Counted from the first letter of the stretch, positions 49,474 through 58,348 are shown. The stretch: 64,000 nt of DNA from Nocardia sp. CY41 (GCF_009829325.1 NZ_VUOS01000033.1:1-64000), one strand, 5' to 3'. Numbers and translations: made by a program. Notes: generated from the sequence alone by a model not told the origin.

Positions 49474-50979
49474 TCAGTAGCAGGTCAACGGCGTCAAAGG
49501 ATCCGCGGCGCGGGGCGTCAGCGCCGCATAGGCGGACGCGATGGCCTTGACCGCCAAACGCAATTCGGGCTCCCGGTGGGTGAACGGCAGCCGGAGGAAC
49601 CGTTCGAACGCGCCCTGCACGCCGAATCGAGGCCCGGCCGCGAGCAATACGCCGTGGTTGGGCGCCGTGGCGGCCAGCGCCGTGGAGACCGAGGTCGGCA
49701 GCTGCGCCCACACCGACATGCCGCCCGCGCCGACGGTGACGCGCCAGTCCGGCAGTTCTTCGGCGAGCGTGTCGAGCAGAGCGGCGCGCTGCGAACGCAA
49801 CTGGTCCCGGCGGCGGTCGAGAATCGTCTCGGCGTGCTCGAGCAGGTGCACGGTGGCCAGCTGGTCCATGACCGGGGTGCCGAGGTCGACGGTGGAGCGA
49901 ATGCCGAGCAGCTTGGTGATCAGCGCCTGATTGGTCCGGATCCAGCCGACGCGCAGACCGCCCCAGAACGATTTCGAGGCCGAGCCGATGGTGACGATCT
50001 CAGAACCTTTGGCGAAGGCCGCGACCGGCGGCGGTGTGCGCTCCGCGTCGAGCCCGAGATCCGCCATGGACTCGTCGATCACCACGGTCATCCTGGTTTC
50101 CCGCGCGATGGCGGCCAGTTCGGCTCGGCCGCCGGCGTCGAGCAGCAGGCCGGTCGGGTTGTTGTAGTCCGGCACCAGGTAGGCCAGGCTCGCCGCGGTC
50201 TGCCGGGCGGCGCTGCGGATTCCGTCCAGATCCCAACCGCCCGCCGGGTCCTCCGGACGCAGCGGCACCGGCACCGGCCGGGCGCCGACGTCGCGGATCG
50301 CCTCGATGGCGTTCGGATAGGTCGGATGGTCGATGAGCACGCGAGCGGCGGGCGCCGTGAGCACGTTCAACAGCAGCCGCAGACCGTGCTGGGCGCCGAG
50401 GGTGACGAGGATCTGCTCGGGCTCGGTGGGCAGCCCGCGCGCGGTGTAGCGGCGGGCGATCGCTTCACGCAGCGCCAGCACACCGACCGGGTCCATGCCG
50501 TGCGTGCCGAGGTAGGCGGGGATTCCCTCCAGGGCCGCCGAATACGCGTCCTGCATCTCCAGCGGTGCGGCCATGGCGGCATAGGTCATGTCGATGGTGG
50601 GCAGCTCCGGCGAGCCCATCATCGCCAGGATGCTCCTGGCCGGTTTGACGCCGTCGTGCTGCACGTCGCGGGGCAGCGCCACCGTGCTGCGCGACCCTTG
50701 GCGGCTGATCAGGTAACCGTGCTCGCGCAGCAGCGCGTAGGTGGAGGTGATGGTGGTGCGGCTGACCCCGAGGGTGGCGGCGAGATCGCGCTCGCTGGGC
50801 AAGGCGACGCCCAGCGGTGCGCGACCGTCGTGGATCAGCAACCGGATGCCTTCGGCGAGTGCCAGGTACGCCGGGCGGGCGGAGCGCCGACCGGCCGAAT
50901 CCGGATCACCGTCGTGCGCGTGCCGCCAATGGCCCAGATCGCGGGCAAGACTGCCCGCGCCGATCACTCTTGTCGCCAT
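49474..50979 (-). CDS. MocR-family regulator (GntR HTH plus aminotransferase fold), YczR-type
   Basis: A 501-residue regulator. Residues about 25-100 are a GntR winged helix (LPSERDLAATLGVSRTTITSTYALL); about 120-490 form a fold-type-I aminotransferase domain. The PLP Lys is in TIGSASKSFWGGLRVGWIR, with DYNNPTG upstream as the Asp/Asn pair. Such proteins sense PLP or a PLP adduct. The sequence style and the neighbouring small membrane protein recall the YczR group. The ATG at 50979 is directly preceded by GTCCAGT, one of several copies of a candidate half-site around 51.0-52.2 kb. Actual targets remain to be shown. Confidence 0.88.
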   Translation of the reverse strand: MATRVIGAGSLARDLGHWRHAHDGDPDSAGRRSARPAYLALAEGIRLLIHDGRAPLGVALPSERDLAATLGVSRTTITSTYALLREHGYLISRQGSRSTVALPRDVQHDGVKPARSILAMMGSPELPTIDMTYAAMAAPLEMQDAYSAALEGIPAYLGTHGMDPVGVLALREAIARRYTARGLPTEPEQILVTLGAQHGLRLLLNVLTAPAARVLIDHPTYPNAIEAIRDVGARPVPVPLRPEDPAGGWDLDGIRSAARQTAASLAYLVPDYNNPTGLLLDAGGRAELAAIARETRMTVVIDESMADLGLDAERTPPPVAAFAKGSEIVTIGSASKSFWGGLRVGWIRTNQALITKLLGIRSTVDLGTPVMDQLATVHLLEHAETILDRRRDQLRSQRAALLDTLAEELPDWRVTVGAGGMSVWAQLPTSVSTALAATAPNHGVLLAAGPRFGVQGAFERFLRLPFTHREPELRLAVKAIASAYAALTPRAADPLTPLTCY

Positions 50980-50982
50980 ACG

Positions 50983-50989
50983 GTCCAGT
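50983..50989. promoter_or_regulatory. Candidate MocR half-site GTCCAGT
   Basis: GTCCAGT lies 4 bp upstream of the MocR-type gene start, in the place expected for autorepression. The same heptamer recurs at 51420-51426 and 52198-52204, and its complement at 51435-51441. Confidence 0.4.
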
Positions 50990-51042
50990 ATCGACCGATT
51001 GGATATTTCTTGGCAAGGCCAGTGACGCGCACGCTGGCGGAC

Positions 51043-51381
51043 ATGACCGCCCTCGCCACCCTGCTCCTGGTCGCCGTCTTCGGCTACCTGATCCACCGCT
51101 TCGCGCCGAGACGCGACGAGCGCACCTTCCGTCTCGAACGCTTCCACCCGGGCACGCCGATGTCCGACCAGCCTCTCTCCTACTACGACCACCAGCGCGG
51201 ATACTCCGATCTCGTCGCGATCTACGGTCACCGCGACGCGCTGGACCCGGATTCGTCCAGCGGCGCGGAATCACGCCGGACCATCGCGCGGTCGCTCACT
51301 TCGATCCGTGGCCGAGCGCCGCGGAATGCCGCCGCGCCCGCACCAGACCAGTGCGGCGGCAGTTCGCGTCCAGCGGCGTGA
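51043..51381 (+). CDS. Small single-pass membrane protein, possibly frameshifted
   Basis: A 112-residue protein with an N-terminal helix (ALATLLLVAVFGYLIHRF) and a charged, Tyr-containing tail (SYYDHQRGYSDLVAIYGHRD). Codon bias is strong up to about residue 70 and then falls. In the plus-one frame, from about 51262 to 51419, bias becomes strong and the frame runs to a TAA (SSGVTCDPGTDSTTAA at the end). So either the true gene continues there after a frameshift, or the tail is diverged. GTG at 51022 is an alternative start. It is divergent from the YczR-type regulator. No family is recognised. Confidence 0.5.
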   Translation: MTALATLLLVAVFGYLIHRFAPRRDERTFRLERFHPGTPMSDQPLSYYDHQRGYSDLVAIYGHRDALDPDSSSGAESRRTIARSLTSIRGRAPRNAAAPAPDQCGGSSRPAA

Positions 51382-51418
51382 CCTGCGACCCGGGCACGGA
51401 CTCGACTACCGCAGCCTA

Positions 51419-51442
51419 AGTCCAGTTCGACAAAACTGGACT
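51419..51442. promoter_or_regulatory. Inverted repeat upstream of ogt
   Basis: AGTCCAGTT (51419-51427) and AACTGGACT (51434-51442) form a perfect 9-bp inverted repeat with a 6-bp spacer, 43 bp before the ogt start. The half-site matches copies near the MocR-type gene and before the hydrolase gene. Confidence 0.65.
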
Positions 51443-51484
51443 GGTCGTTGCGAATATGTCGGTCCCACGGTGCAGACTTGGCTC

Positions 51485-52123
51485 ATGAGTGACGCCCCGA
51501 GCCTCGCTGCCGATCGCCCGGCGATCGAGGCCACCGGTCCGGCAACGGAGCCCGTGGTCTCCGGCCATCCCGCGCTGTCCGGCCCGGTCGCGGCGACGCT
51601 GTTCGACACCGCGATCGGCTGCTGCGCGATCGCGTGGAGCGGCGCGGGAGTGATTCGATTCCAGCTCCCGGAAGCGAGCCCGGCGGCCACCCGAGCGCGC
51701 ATCACGCGCGCCCGCGCGGGCGAGAAGCTGCCCGAGGAGCCACCCACCGGCGCCATCGCCGAGGCCATCGCGGGCATCCGTGCCCATCTCGCGGGGGAAC
51801 TCGACGACCTGCGCTGGATCGCTGTGGACACCAGCGGGATACCGGAATTCCACCGCGCCGTCTACACCGTCACGCGCGCCATCGACCCCGGCCACACCCT
51901 CAGCTACGGGCAGGTCGCGCACCGGGCGGGCGCACCCGGCGCCGCTCAGGCGGTCGGACAGGCTCTGGGCCGCAACCCGATCCCGCTGATCATCCCGTGC
52001 CACCGCGTGCTCGCCGCCGACCACGCCCTGCACGGCTTCTCCGCCCCCGGCGGCATCGACACCAAGCAGCGCCTGCTGACCATCGAGCGCACCCCCGGCT
52101 TCGGCGAACCCACTTTGTTCTGA
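51485..52123 (+). CDS. ogt: Methylated-DNA-[protein]-cysteine S-methyltransferase
   Basis: A 212-residue suicide repair protein removing methyl groups from O6-methylguanine. The active-site motif is LIIPCHRVLAAD with the acceptor Cys; the HTH part is GHTLSYGQVAHRAG and GAAQAVGQALGRNP. The Ada/Ogt type has an N-terminal RNase-H-like domain, here about residues 30-110. The first 30 residues are low in order. It is preceded by the inverted repeat at 51419-51442 and followed by an alpha/beta hydrolase gene on the same strand. Confidence 0.93.
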   Translation: MSDAPSLAADRPAIEATGPATEPVVSGHPALSGPVAATLFDTAIGCCAIAWSGAGVIRFQLPEASPAATRARITRARAGEKLPEEPPTGAIAEAIAGIRAHLAGELDDLRWIAVDTSGIPEFHRAVYTVTRAIDPGHTLSYGQVAHRAGAPGAAQAVGQALGRNPIPLIIPCHRVLAADHALHGFSAPGGIDTKQRLLTIERTPGFGEPTLF

Positions 52124-52197
52124 GCAACCACCAGCCCGAGTGGAGCCCTCGGGTCCTGGTGTCGTGGCCCCGGATCCGCCAATGGTCCGATGAATCT

Positions 52198-52205
52198 GTC
52201 CAGTT
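52198..52205. promoter_or_regulatory. Half-site GTCCAGTT before the hydrolase gene
   Basis: GTCCAGTTCG here matches 51420-51429 over ten bases, without an inverted partner nearby. It lies 65 bp before the hydrolase start. It may be a weak site for the same regulator. Confidence 0.3.
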
Positions 52206-52269
52206 CGCTTCGTCCCTACGAGGGAGACATCGGCAGCACCCGCCGATGCGGAACGAAAGTGAGCAGACC

Positions 52270-53106
52270 ATGGAGACTGTGACATCGGCCGATGGCACCG
52301 TGATCGCGTTCGATCGGCACGTCGGCGGTGACAACGGAGTCGTGATCCTGATCGGCGGCGCCTTCGGTTTCCGGAAGTTCCCCAAAATGGTCGAGTTGGC
52401 CGCGGCACTCGCCGAGCAGCACCGGTTGACCGTGCTCAACTACGACCGGCGTGGCCGCGGTGACAGCACGGATTCGCCCGGCGTCTACGACGTCGACCGC
52501 GAGATCGATGACATCGCCGCTGTGCTCGAGGCCGCGGGCGGTACGGCGGCGTTGTTCGGCTGGTCCTCGGGCGCCGCGCTCGCGCTACGAGCCGCCCAGT
52601 CCGGCCGAGTGCGGGGCATCACGAAGATCGTGGCCTTCGAGCCGCCTTTCGTGGTCGATCGGGAGGGGTTCGTGCCGGAGCCCGGCCTGGAAGCGCGGCT
52701 GCACGAACTGATCGCCGCGGATTCTCGCGGCGACACCGTTCGGTTCTATATGACCGAAGCAATGGGGATGCCGCGTGTGATGACCGCGGTCATGCGATTC
52801 ACCCCCTTCTGGAAAGGCTTGTGCGCCACGGCTCCCTCCACCGCCCACGACTGGGCCGTGATGCGCGACTTCATGCGCGGCGAGCCGCTGCGGCCCGAGG
52901 ACTGGTCCGGAGTCGGCGTTCCCACGCTGGTCATCGCAGGTGGCAAATCCGACGCGCTACTCAGGAAGGGAGCCCGCGCCGCCGCCGCGGTACTTCCCGA
53001 CGCTGCTTTCCGCGAGATTCCCCGGCTCAGCCACAATCCGAACATCGGGCTGCTCGCCCCGGTCGCCGGTTCGTTCCTCACCGGCGCCGAGCAGCCCGCC
53101 GGGTAG
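52270..53106 (+). CDS. Alpha/beta hydrolase
   Basis: A 278-residue alpha/beta-hydrolase-fold enzyme. The nucleophile elbow is FGWSSGAA with the catalytic Ser, the oxyanion region VILIGGAFGFRKFPKM, and the late His in IPRLSHNPN; the Asp is probably in VIAGGKSD. The motif NYDRRGRGDSTDSP is typical of esterase-type members. The ATG at 52270 is preferred over 52246, which has no ribosome site. Substrate is unknown. It lies 146 bp after ogt on the same strand and converges with the lipoprotein gene. Confidence 0.87.
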   Translation: METVTSADGTVIAFDRHVGGDNGVVILIGGAFGFRKFPKMVELAAALAEQHRLTVLNYDRRGRGDSTDSPGVYDVDREIDDIAAVLEAAGGTAALFGWSSGAALALRAAQSGRVRGITKIVAFEPPFVVDREGFVPEPGLEARLHELIAADSRGDTVRFYMTEAMGMPRVMTAVMRFTPFWKGLCATAPSTAHDWAVMRDFMRGEPLRPEDWSGVGVPTLVIAGGKSDALLRKGARAAAAVLPDAAFREIPRLSHNPNIGLLAPVAGSFLTGAEQPAG

Positions 53107-53114
53107 TACACGGT

Positions 53115-53399
53115 TCAGTCGATGGGATGCGTGCGGAAGAACTCGCACGCATCCCCGGTGATGTAGCCGTCCTCGCAGCCGAAGTAGGTCTGGATGCAGG
53201 CGTTCGTCGAGCAGCCCAGCTCGATCAGCTTCTGCCGGATCCGGGCGCTGCGCTCCTGGGGCGTCTCGGTCTTCGGCGAGACGGTCGCCGAGGGACGCGC
53301 CGAACTGGTGACCGGTTGCGGCTGCCCGTCCGAGCACCCGGCGGCCAGGACCACTCCGGCTGCCAGCGCGCAGATCAGAGCGGCCGAACGCGCGGTCAT
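53115..53399 (-). CDS. Small cysteine-containing lipoprotein
   Basis: A 94-residue lipoprotein. The signal peptide (ALICALAAGVVLAAGC) ends in a lipobox with the lipidated Cys at residue 22. A Ser/Pro/Thr linker (about 24-50) leads to a small domain with four more Cys (LGCSTNACIQTYFGCEDG and DACEFF), probably two disulfides. It overlaps the 3-prime end of the large LuxR-family regulator gene by ATGA, so the two are co-translated. This could make the lipoprotein a partner or reporter for that regulator, but no family is recognised. Confidence 0.7.
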   Translation of the reverse strand: MTARSAALICALAAGVVLAAGCSDGQPQPVTSSARPSATVSPKTETPQERSARIRQKLIELGCSTNACIQTYFGCEDGYITGDACEFFRTHPID

Positions 53400-56002
53400 C
53401 CCCCGGCCCCCGACTCACCGCGCATCAGCGCTCCGAGGGACTCGCGATCGGTGACGTCCATCTTGATGCAGGCCCGGTAGAGGTGTCCCTCCACGGTGCG
53501 CACCGAGACCGTGAGCCGGTCGGCGATCTGCCGGTTGGACAGGCCGGCGGCGACGAGATTCGCGATCTCGCGTTCCCGCGCGGTCAACGGGAGGGGCTGG
53601 GCGGCCTGCCGCAGCGCCGGGGTGCTCGCTCCGCCGCAAGCGGCGGCGAGCCGGTTGGCCGTGGCGGCGGACTCCAGCAAGCGGCGCCGATCCCCGCTCC
53701 GCTCGTGTGCGGACGCGGCCTGCGCCGCGGCGTCGGCGGCCGACAGCAGCACCCCGAGTCGCTCGAATTCGGCTGCGGCGGCGTCCAGCGCGGGTCCGTC
53801 GTGGGCGACGAGCGCCACCGCATGCCGCGCCTGCGCCTGCACCAGCCGCCCTTCCACCCGCTCGGCCAGCTCCACCAGTCGTCCGGAGACGGAGTGGTCG
53901 CCGAAGCGGGCCGCGGTGTGCAGTGCCATGGCCTCGATCGCGTGCTGATGGGAGCGTGCGGCCGCGTCGGCGGCGCCCACCGCGATCCGGATGGCCGGAG
54001 TCACGGTTCCTTCGGCGGCGGCCAGCCAGGCGCGCGCCACTTCCAACTGCGGTTCGTACACCGCGCTGTGCCTGCCGCCCCGCGCGGTGGCGTGCCCGAT
54101 CGACTCGGCGGCGTCGGCGGCGCGACCGAGTGCCGAATACGCCTCCGCCAAACGGATTCTGGCGGGGAACATCCAGGCGGCCGCGCCCTCCGCGGCCAGC
54201 GCGGCCAGCGCCTGTTCCAGATTCTCGATGCCGTCCAGGAACCGGCCCTGCGCCACGTCGACGGTGCCTTGCAGGATCTTCGACATGCCCCAGGCCAGAT
54301 ACTGGCCCGGCGATGAGTAGCCGACGAACGCTCCGGCGCAGCGCCGGGCGGCCTCCAGATCGCCCGCGAAGGTCAGGGCGAGTACCTCGGCGTGCGTGGA
54401 CATGAAGCGGTTGAGCCCGTCGATGTGCCGTTCCACCTCGTGCCCGCGCGCCGCGTACTGCCTGGCCGCCGCGCTCTTGCCCAGCAACGCCGACGCCAGG
54501 CTGCCGCCGAACGCCGCCCACCACACCGCCCACGGCGGCGCGCCGTCGGCGGACATCACCGCCTCCGCCTCGGCGATCGCGTCGTCGACCCGGTTCTCGT
54601 TGACCAGGCTCGCGGACGCCAGACCGGTGAAGATGGCCGCTATCTTCGGATGCCGCACCTTCCCGCGCACCAGCTTCAAAACCTCGTCGGCGCGATCGGC
54701 GTCGCCCATGGCCCACAACAAGTTCGCCACCCGGGTGCTGCCCCAGCGCGCCAGCTGCACCTCGTCGAGCTGGTCGGGGTCGAAGCTGGCCAGGGTGCGC
54801 TCGGCCTCGATCCGATGCCCCTGCCACAGCAGCGCGCGCGCCAGCAGGTCGGCGGCCTCCACGCCGCCGCGCCGTTCCACGGCGGCGCGGGCGAAACGCT
54901 CGCCCAGCGGCAGATTCGCCAATCCGATCGCGTCGGCCGCGGCCGCCTCGAACAATTCCAGGTCCGCGGATTTGTCGCTGTCGAGCGCCAATTCGGCCAG
55001 CCGGATGCGGTCGGCGGCCGAATTTATCCGGCGCTCCTTCAGCGACGAATACAACCTGCCGCGCAGCCGCCGCGCCGAGGCGATGCCCAGCCTGCGCCGA
55101 ATCACCTCACCGAACAGCGGGTGGTTGTATCGCACGATCAGATCTCGGGAATTCTCCACGACCCGGATCACACCGCGCGTTTCGGCGGCTTCCACCGCGT
55201 CCTCACCCGCCAATTCGGCCAGGACATCCAGATCGATCGGCTCACAGAAGGTCAGCAGTTCCAGTACCCGCAGTACCGGCTCGGGCAGCTGCTCGACACG
55301 GTCCTCCAGGAGCGCGGCCAGCTCCGAGGTCACCGCCGCGCGCCCGCGCAGCTGCCACACGCCGTTGACCTGGCGCAGCGTGCCCGCCTCCAGCGCGCCC
55401 TCGACCAAATGCCGCAGGAACAGCGCGTTTCCGGCGGAGGACTCCCACATCAGATTGGCGGTGAACCCCTCGAGCTGCCCGCCGAGCATGGATTCCACCA
55501 GCTCCACACTCTGGCGCTGGGTGAACGGGCGCAGGTCGATCCGGGTCAGGTGGCCGTCTTTCCACAGTGAGGTGACCGCGTCCGGCACCGGTACTCCGCT
55601 GCGCACGGTCACCACGATGTGCGCGGCTTTGTCGATCGCCAGCTGCAGCAGCAACGTGGCGGAGAGCTGGTCGAGCAGATGCGCGTCGTCCACGCCGATC
55701 ACCGTGTCCCCGTCGGCGAGCAACGCCTCACGCGCCGCCGACATGAAGGTGACCGGATCGTGCGCCGTATAGACGCCGACCATGTGCGCGAACACCCCCA
55801 GGGGAATACTGCGCGCCGACTCGGTGCCAGCCACCCACCGGACGTTGCCGCCGATCGCGGAGGTGGCATGACGCGCCAGGGTGGTCTTACCGACCCCCGC
55901 GTCGCCGGTCAGCACCACGCCGACGTGCTCCGGACCGGTCAGCGCCGCACGGATCGCCTCGAATTCGCTCTCGCGCTCGATCATCGGCCAGTTCCGAGCC
56001 AT
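53396..56002 (-). CDS. Large ATP-binding LuxR-family regulator (LAL type)
   Basis: An 868-residue regulator. Residues about 10-290 form an AAA/STAND-like ATPase with Walker A at 33-41 (GDAGVGKTT) and Walker B in TVIGVDDAHLL near 105. The middle (about 330-790) is alpha-solenoid, TPR/MalT-like. The C-terminal LuxR HTH (about 800-865) reads LTAREREIANLVAAGLSNRQIADRL, given as LTAREREIANLV and GLSNRQIADRL, then VRTVEGHLYRAC. Such regulators activate polyketide, oxidoreductase or sugar genes, or central stress genes. The next gene downstream is the lipoprotein (ATGA overlap). The nearest target is unknown. Confidence 0.9.
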   Translation of the reverse strand: MARNWPMIERESEFEAIRAALTGPEHVGVVLTGDAGVGKTTLARHATSAIGGNVRWVAGTESARSIPLGVFAHMVGVYTAHDPVTFMSAAREALLADGDTVIGVDDAHLLDQLSATLLLQLAIDKAAHIVVTVRSGVPVPDAVTSLWKDGHLTRIDLRPFTQRQSVELVESMLGGQLEGFTANLMWESSAGNALFLRHLVEGALEAGTLRQVNGVWQLRGRAAVTSELAALLEDRVEQLPEPVLRVLELLTFCEPIDLDVLAELAGEDAVEAAETRGVIRVVENSRDLIVRYNHPLFGEVIRRRLGIASARRLRGRLYSSLKERRINSAADRIRLAELALDSDKSADLELFEAAAADAIGLANLPLGERFARAAVERRGGVEAADLLARALLWQGHRIEAERTLASFDPDQLDEVQLARWGSTRVANLLWAMGDADRADEVLKLVRGKVRHPKIAAIFTGLASASLVNENRVDDAIAEAEAVMSADGAPPWAVWWAAFGGSLASALLGKSAAARQYAARGHEVERHIDGLNRFMSTHAEVLALTFAGDLEAARRCAGAFVGYSSPGQYLAWGMSKILQGTVDVAQGRFLDGIENLEQALAALAAEGAAAWMFPARIRLAEAYSALGRAADAAESIGHATARGGRHSAVYEPQLEVARAWLAAAEGTVTPAIRIAVGAADAAARSHQHAIEAMALHTAARFGDHSVSGRLVELAERVEGRLVQAQARHAVALVAHDGPALDAAAAEFERLGVLLSAADAAAQAASAHERSGDRRRLLESAATANRLAAACGGASTPALRQAAQPLPLTAREREIANLVAAGLSNRQIADRLTVSVRTVEGHLYRACIKMDVTDRESLGALMRGESGAGG

Positions 56003-56118
56003 GCTCTAACTGTAGTTCTTCACCGATCATGATCGAAGCCGAGCGAGCACGATAGATGTGGCCAATTTTCGGTGATATTGCCGAATTTTCGCTGGCCCAC
56101 GCAGAATACGAACAGGTT

Positions 56119-57408
56119 CTAGCCGAGTACGTCGTGCCGGACGATGGTCTGATCACGCCCCGGACCCACGCCGATGCAGGAAATGCGGGCGCCGGAGAGC
56201 TCCTCCAAACGCAACACGTACGCCTGGGCGTTGGCGGGCAGCTCCTCGAAGGTGCGCGCGCCGGAGATGTCCTCCCACCAACCGGGCATTTGCTCGAAAA
56301 TAGGCTTCGCGTGATGGAATTCGGTCTGCGTGGTCGGCATCTGCTCGACCCGCTCGCCGTCGACCTCGTAGGCCACGCAGATCGGCACCGTCTCCAGACT
56401 GGATAGAACGTCCAGTTTGGTGAGGAAGTAGTCGGTGATGCCGTTGACCCGGGTCGCGTAGCGGGCGATCACGGCGTCGAACCAGCCGCAGCGGCGGGCG
56501 CGACCGGTGGTGACGCCGACCTCGCCGCCGGTCTTGGCCAGGTAGGCGCCGAACTCGTCGAACAGCTCGGTCGGGAACGGGCCGGAGCCGACCCGGGTGG
56601 TGTAGCACTTCAGGATGCCGAGCACCGTGTTGATCCGGTTGGGGCCGATGCCGGCGCCGACCGCCGCGCCGCCCGAGGTCGGGTTCGACGACGTGACGTA
56701 CGGGTAGGTGCCGTGGTCGACGTCCAGCAGCGTGCCCTGCGAACCCTCCAGCAGCACCGTCTCACCGCGCTCCAGCGCCAGGTTCAGCTTCAGCCGGGTG
56801 TCGGCGATCCGGTGCTTGAAGCTGTCGGCCTGGGTGAGGACCTCGTCGACCACCTGCTGCGGGTCCAGCGCGCGGCGGTTGTAGATCTTGACCAGCACCT
56901 GGTTCTTGAACTCCAGCGCCGCCTCGACCTTCTGGGTGAGGATCTTCTCGTCCAGCACGTCCGCGACGCGCACGCCGACGCGGGCGACCTTGTCCTGGTA
57001 GCACGGCCCGATGCCCCGGCCCGTGGTGCCGATCTTCTTGTTGCCGAGGAAGCGCTCGGTGACCTTATCGATGGCCACGTGGTACGGCATGATCAGGTGC
57101 GCGTCGGCGGAGAGCAACAGTCCGGTGGTGTCGACGCCGCGCTCCTCCAGGCCCGCCAGTTCGGCGAGCAGCACGCCGGGATCCACCACGACGCCGTTGC
57201 CGATGACGTTCGTCACGCCGGGGGTCAGGATGCCGGAGGGGATCAGGTGCAACGCGAAATTGTCACCGTTGGGCAACACGACGGTGTGGCCGGCGTTGTT
57301 GCCGCCTTGGTAACGGACCACCCAGTTCACCCGACCGCCGAGTAGATCGGTTGCTTTGCCCTTCCCCTCGTCGCCCCACTGGGCGCCGATCAGGACGATT
57401 GCCGGCAT
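56119..57408 (-). CDS. purA: Adenylosuccinate synthetase
   Basis: A 429-residue enzyme making adenylosuccinate from IMP, Asp and GTP. The GTP-binding loop is GAQWGDEGKGK (near residues 8-18), with GGNNAGHTVV and YHVAIDKVTERFLG following, and the Asp loop TTGRARRCGWFDAV. Length and motifs are complete. It corresponds to Rv0357c; the next genes (conserved protein, M50 protease, DUF3151, membrane protein) follow in the M. tuberculosis order. A hairpin GCAACAC-TGGT-GTGTTGC lies 26 bp before its start. Confidence 0.96.
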   Translation of the reverse strand: MPAIVLIGAQWGDEGKGKATDLLGGRVNWVVRYQGGNNAGHTVVLPNGDNFALHLIPSGILTPGVTNVIGNGVVVDPGVLLAELAGLEERGVDTTGLLLSADAHLIMPYHVAIDKVTERFLGNKKIGTTGRGIGPCYQDKVARVGVRVADVLDEKILTQKVEAALEFKNQVLVKIYNRRALDPQQVVDEVLTQADSFKHRIADTRLKLNLALERGETVLLEGSQGTLLDVDHGTYPYVTSSNPTSGGAAVGAGIGPNRINTVLGILKCYTTRVGSGPFPTELFDEFGAYLAKTGGEVGVTTGRARRCGWFDAVIARYATRVNGITDYFLTKLDVLSSLETVPICVAYEVDGERVEQMPTTQTEFHHAKPIFEQMPGWWEDISGARTFEELPANAQAYVLRLEELSGARISCIGVGPGRDQTIVRHDVLG

Positions 57409-57433
57409 GGTCGTGTCTCCTACGGTTCGACAG

Positions 57434-57451
57434 GCAACACTGGTGTGTTGC
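57434..57451. promoter_or_regulatory. Hairpin/palindrome upstream of purA
   Basis: GCAACAC and GTGTTGC form a perfect 7-bp inverted repeat around TGGT. It lies in the leader of purA, between the purA start and the divergent gene at 57689. It may be an operator or an mRNA hairpin. No known riboswitch pattern was recognised. Confidence 0.45.
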
Positions 57452-57688
57452 AGCTACCTGCCGTACTGAGGCGGTGGCCGGAAGCACAGTCTAGCCGACC
57501 TGTCCGGAGCGGCATCGCAGCGGATCTCGTCGTAGGCTCGACAACCGTGTGGTCGCGGCCGGGCAGGGCTATGGTTGCACGGCACGCCGAGCGGCAGCCC
57601 GGTGCGCACGGACGAGCCGCAGCGGGTTCGGCCGCGATGGCGAGGGGCCCGACGGTGTCGGCTCGAACCGAGGAGGGTGTACGGCAGC

Positions 57689-58348
57689 TTGAGTACCCAT
57701 GTTCTCCGCTGCGACGGCGCACCCGTACCCATCGCGCTCGCAGCACTGCCGACCACCCAGACGGCCGCCATCCCCGCTCCCGCAGTGATCGACGAGCTAC
57801 TTCCCGTGCTGGCCGCCGACAGCCTGCCCCGGCTGATCGTGCTGGGTGTGGACGTGGCGCTGGCCGCGGTGCTCACCCATCTGATGCGCACCGAACGCCT
57901 GCACGTGGAGATCGGCTACGTGCCGGTCGAGCGGACCTACGCGTCGCGCGCCTACCAGACCGGCACCGGCAACGCCGCCGCCAAGCGCGCCATCGAAGGC
58001 CGCGCGGTGGAAACGCCGCTGGTACGCGACGACACCGGCAAGGTGCTCGCGGGGCGCGCGGTGATCACCGGCGTCGGCGGCGAGAAGCTGGATGGCGAGG
58101 CGTACGTCGACGACACCCTGCTGTTCTCCGGGCAGGTGACGGCCATGCTCGTCTCGCCGTGCCTGGAACCGCCCGGCGTGCGGGCGAGCGTGCGCAAAGG
58201 CTTCCGCAAGCGGCGCTGGCTGGAGGGACGAGCGGCGCAGCTGGGCACGCCCGGCGCGATCGTCACCCGGGACGGCGTCCAGGCCGATCGGCCGGTGCCG
58301 CGCTCGAGCTTCTACCGCCATCACGAACCGTGGCTGCTCGTGCGATGA
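57689..58348 (+). CDS. Conserved actinobacterial protein (Rv0358-like)
   Basis: A 219-residue soluble protein. An alpha/beta start (VIDELLPVLAADSLPRLIVLGVDVALAAVLTHL, given as ADSLPRLIVLGVDVALAAVL) is followed by a Gly/Arg-rich middle (YVPVERTYASRAYQTGTGN) and a basic C-terminal half (VRKGFRKRRWLEGRAAQLG). The middle section recalls diacylglycerol-kinase or ATP-NAD-kinase-type folds, but I could not confirm the glycine motif. The TTG at 57689 is picked, with GGAGG 12 nt upstream; a GTG at 57677 overlaps that site. It overlaps the M50 protease gene by ATGA. Function unknown; position equals Rv0358. Confidence 0.72.
   Translation: MSTHVLRCDGAPVPIALAALPTTQTAAIPAPAVIDELLPVLAADSLPRLIVLGVDVALAAVLTHLMRTERLHVEIGYVPVERTYASRAYQTGTGNAAAKRAIEGRAVETPLVRDDTGKVLAGRAVITGVGGEKLDGEAYVDDTLLFSGQVTAMLVSPCLEPPGVRASVRKGFRKRRWLEGRAAQLGTPGAIVTRDGVQADRPVPRSSFYRHHEPWLLVR

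Noticed and set aside
49109..49480. 123-codon plus-strand frame after the racemase
   Set aside because: It begins within the terminator hairpin, is rich in Arg/Pro/Ser as shadow frames are, and has no homologue I recognise.
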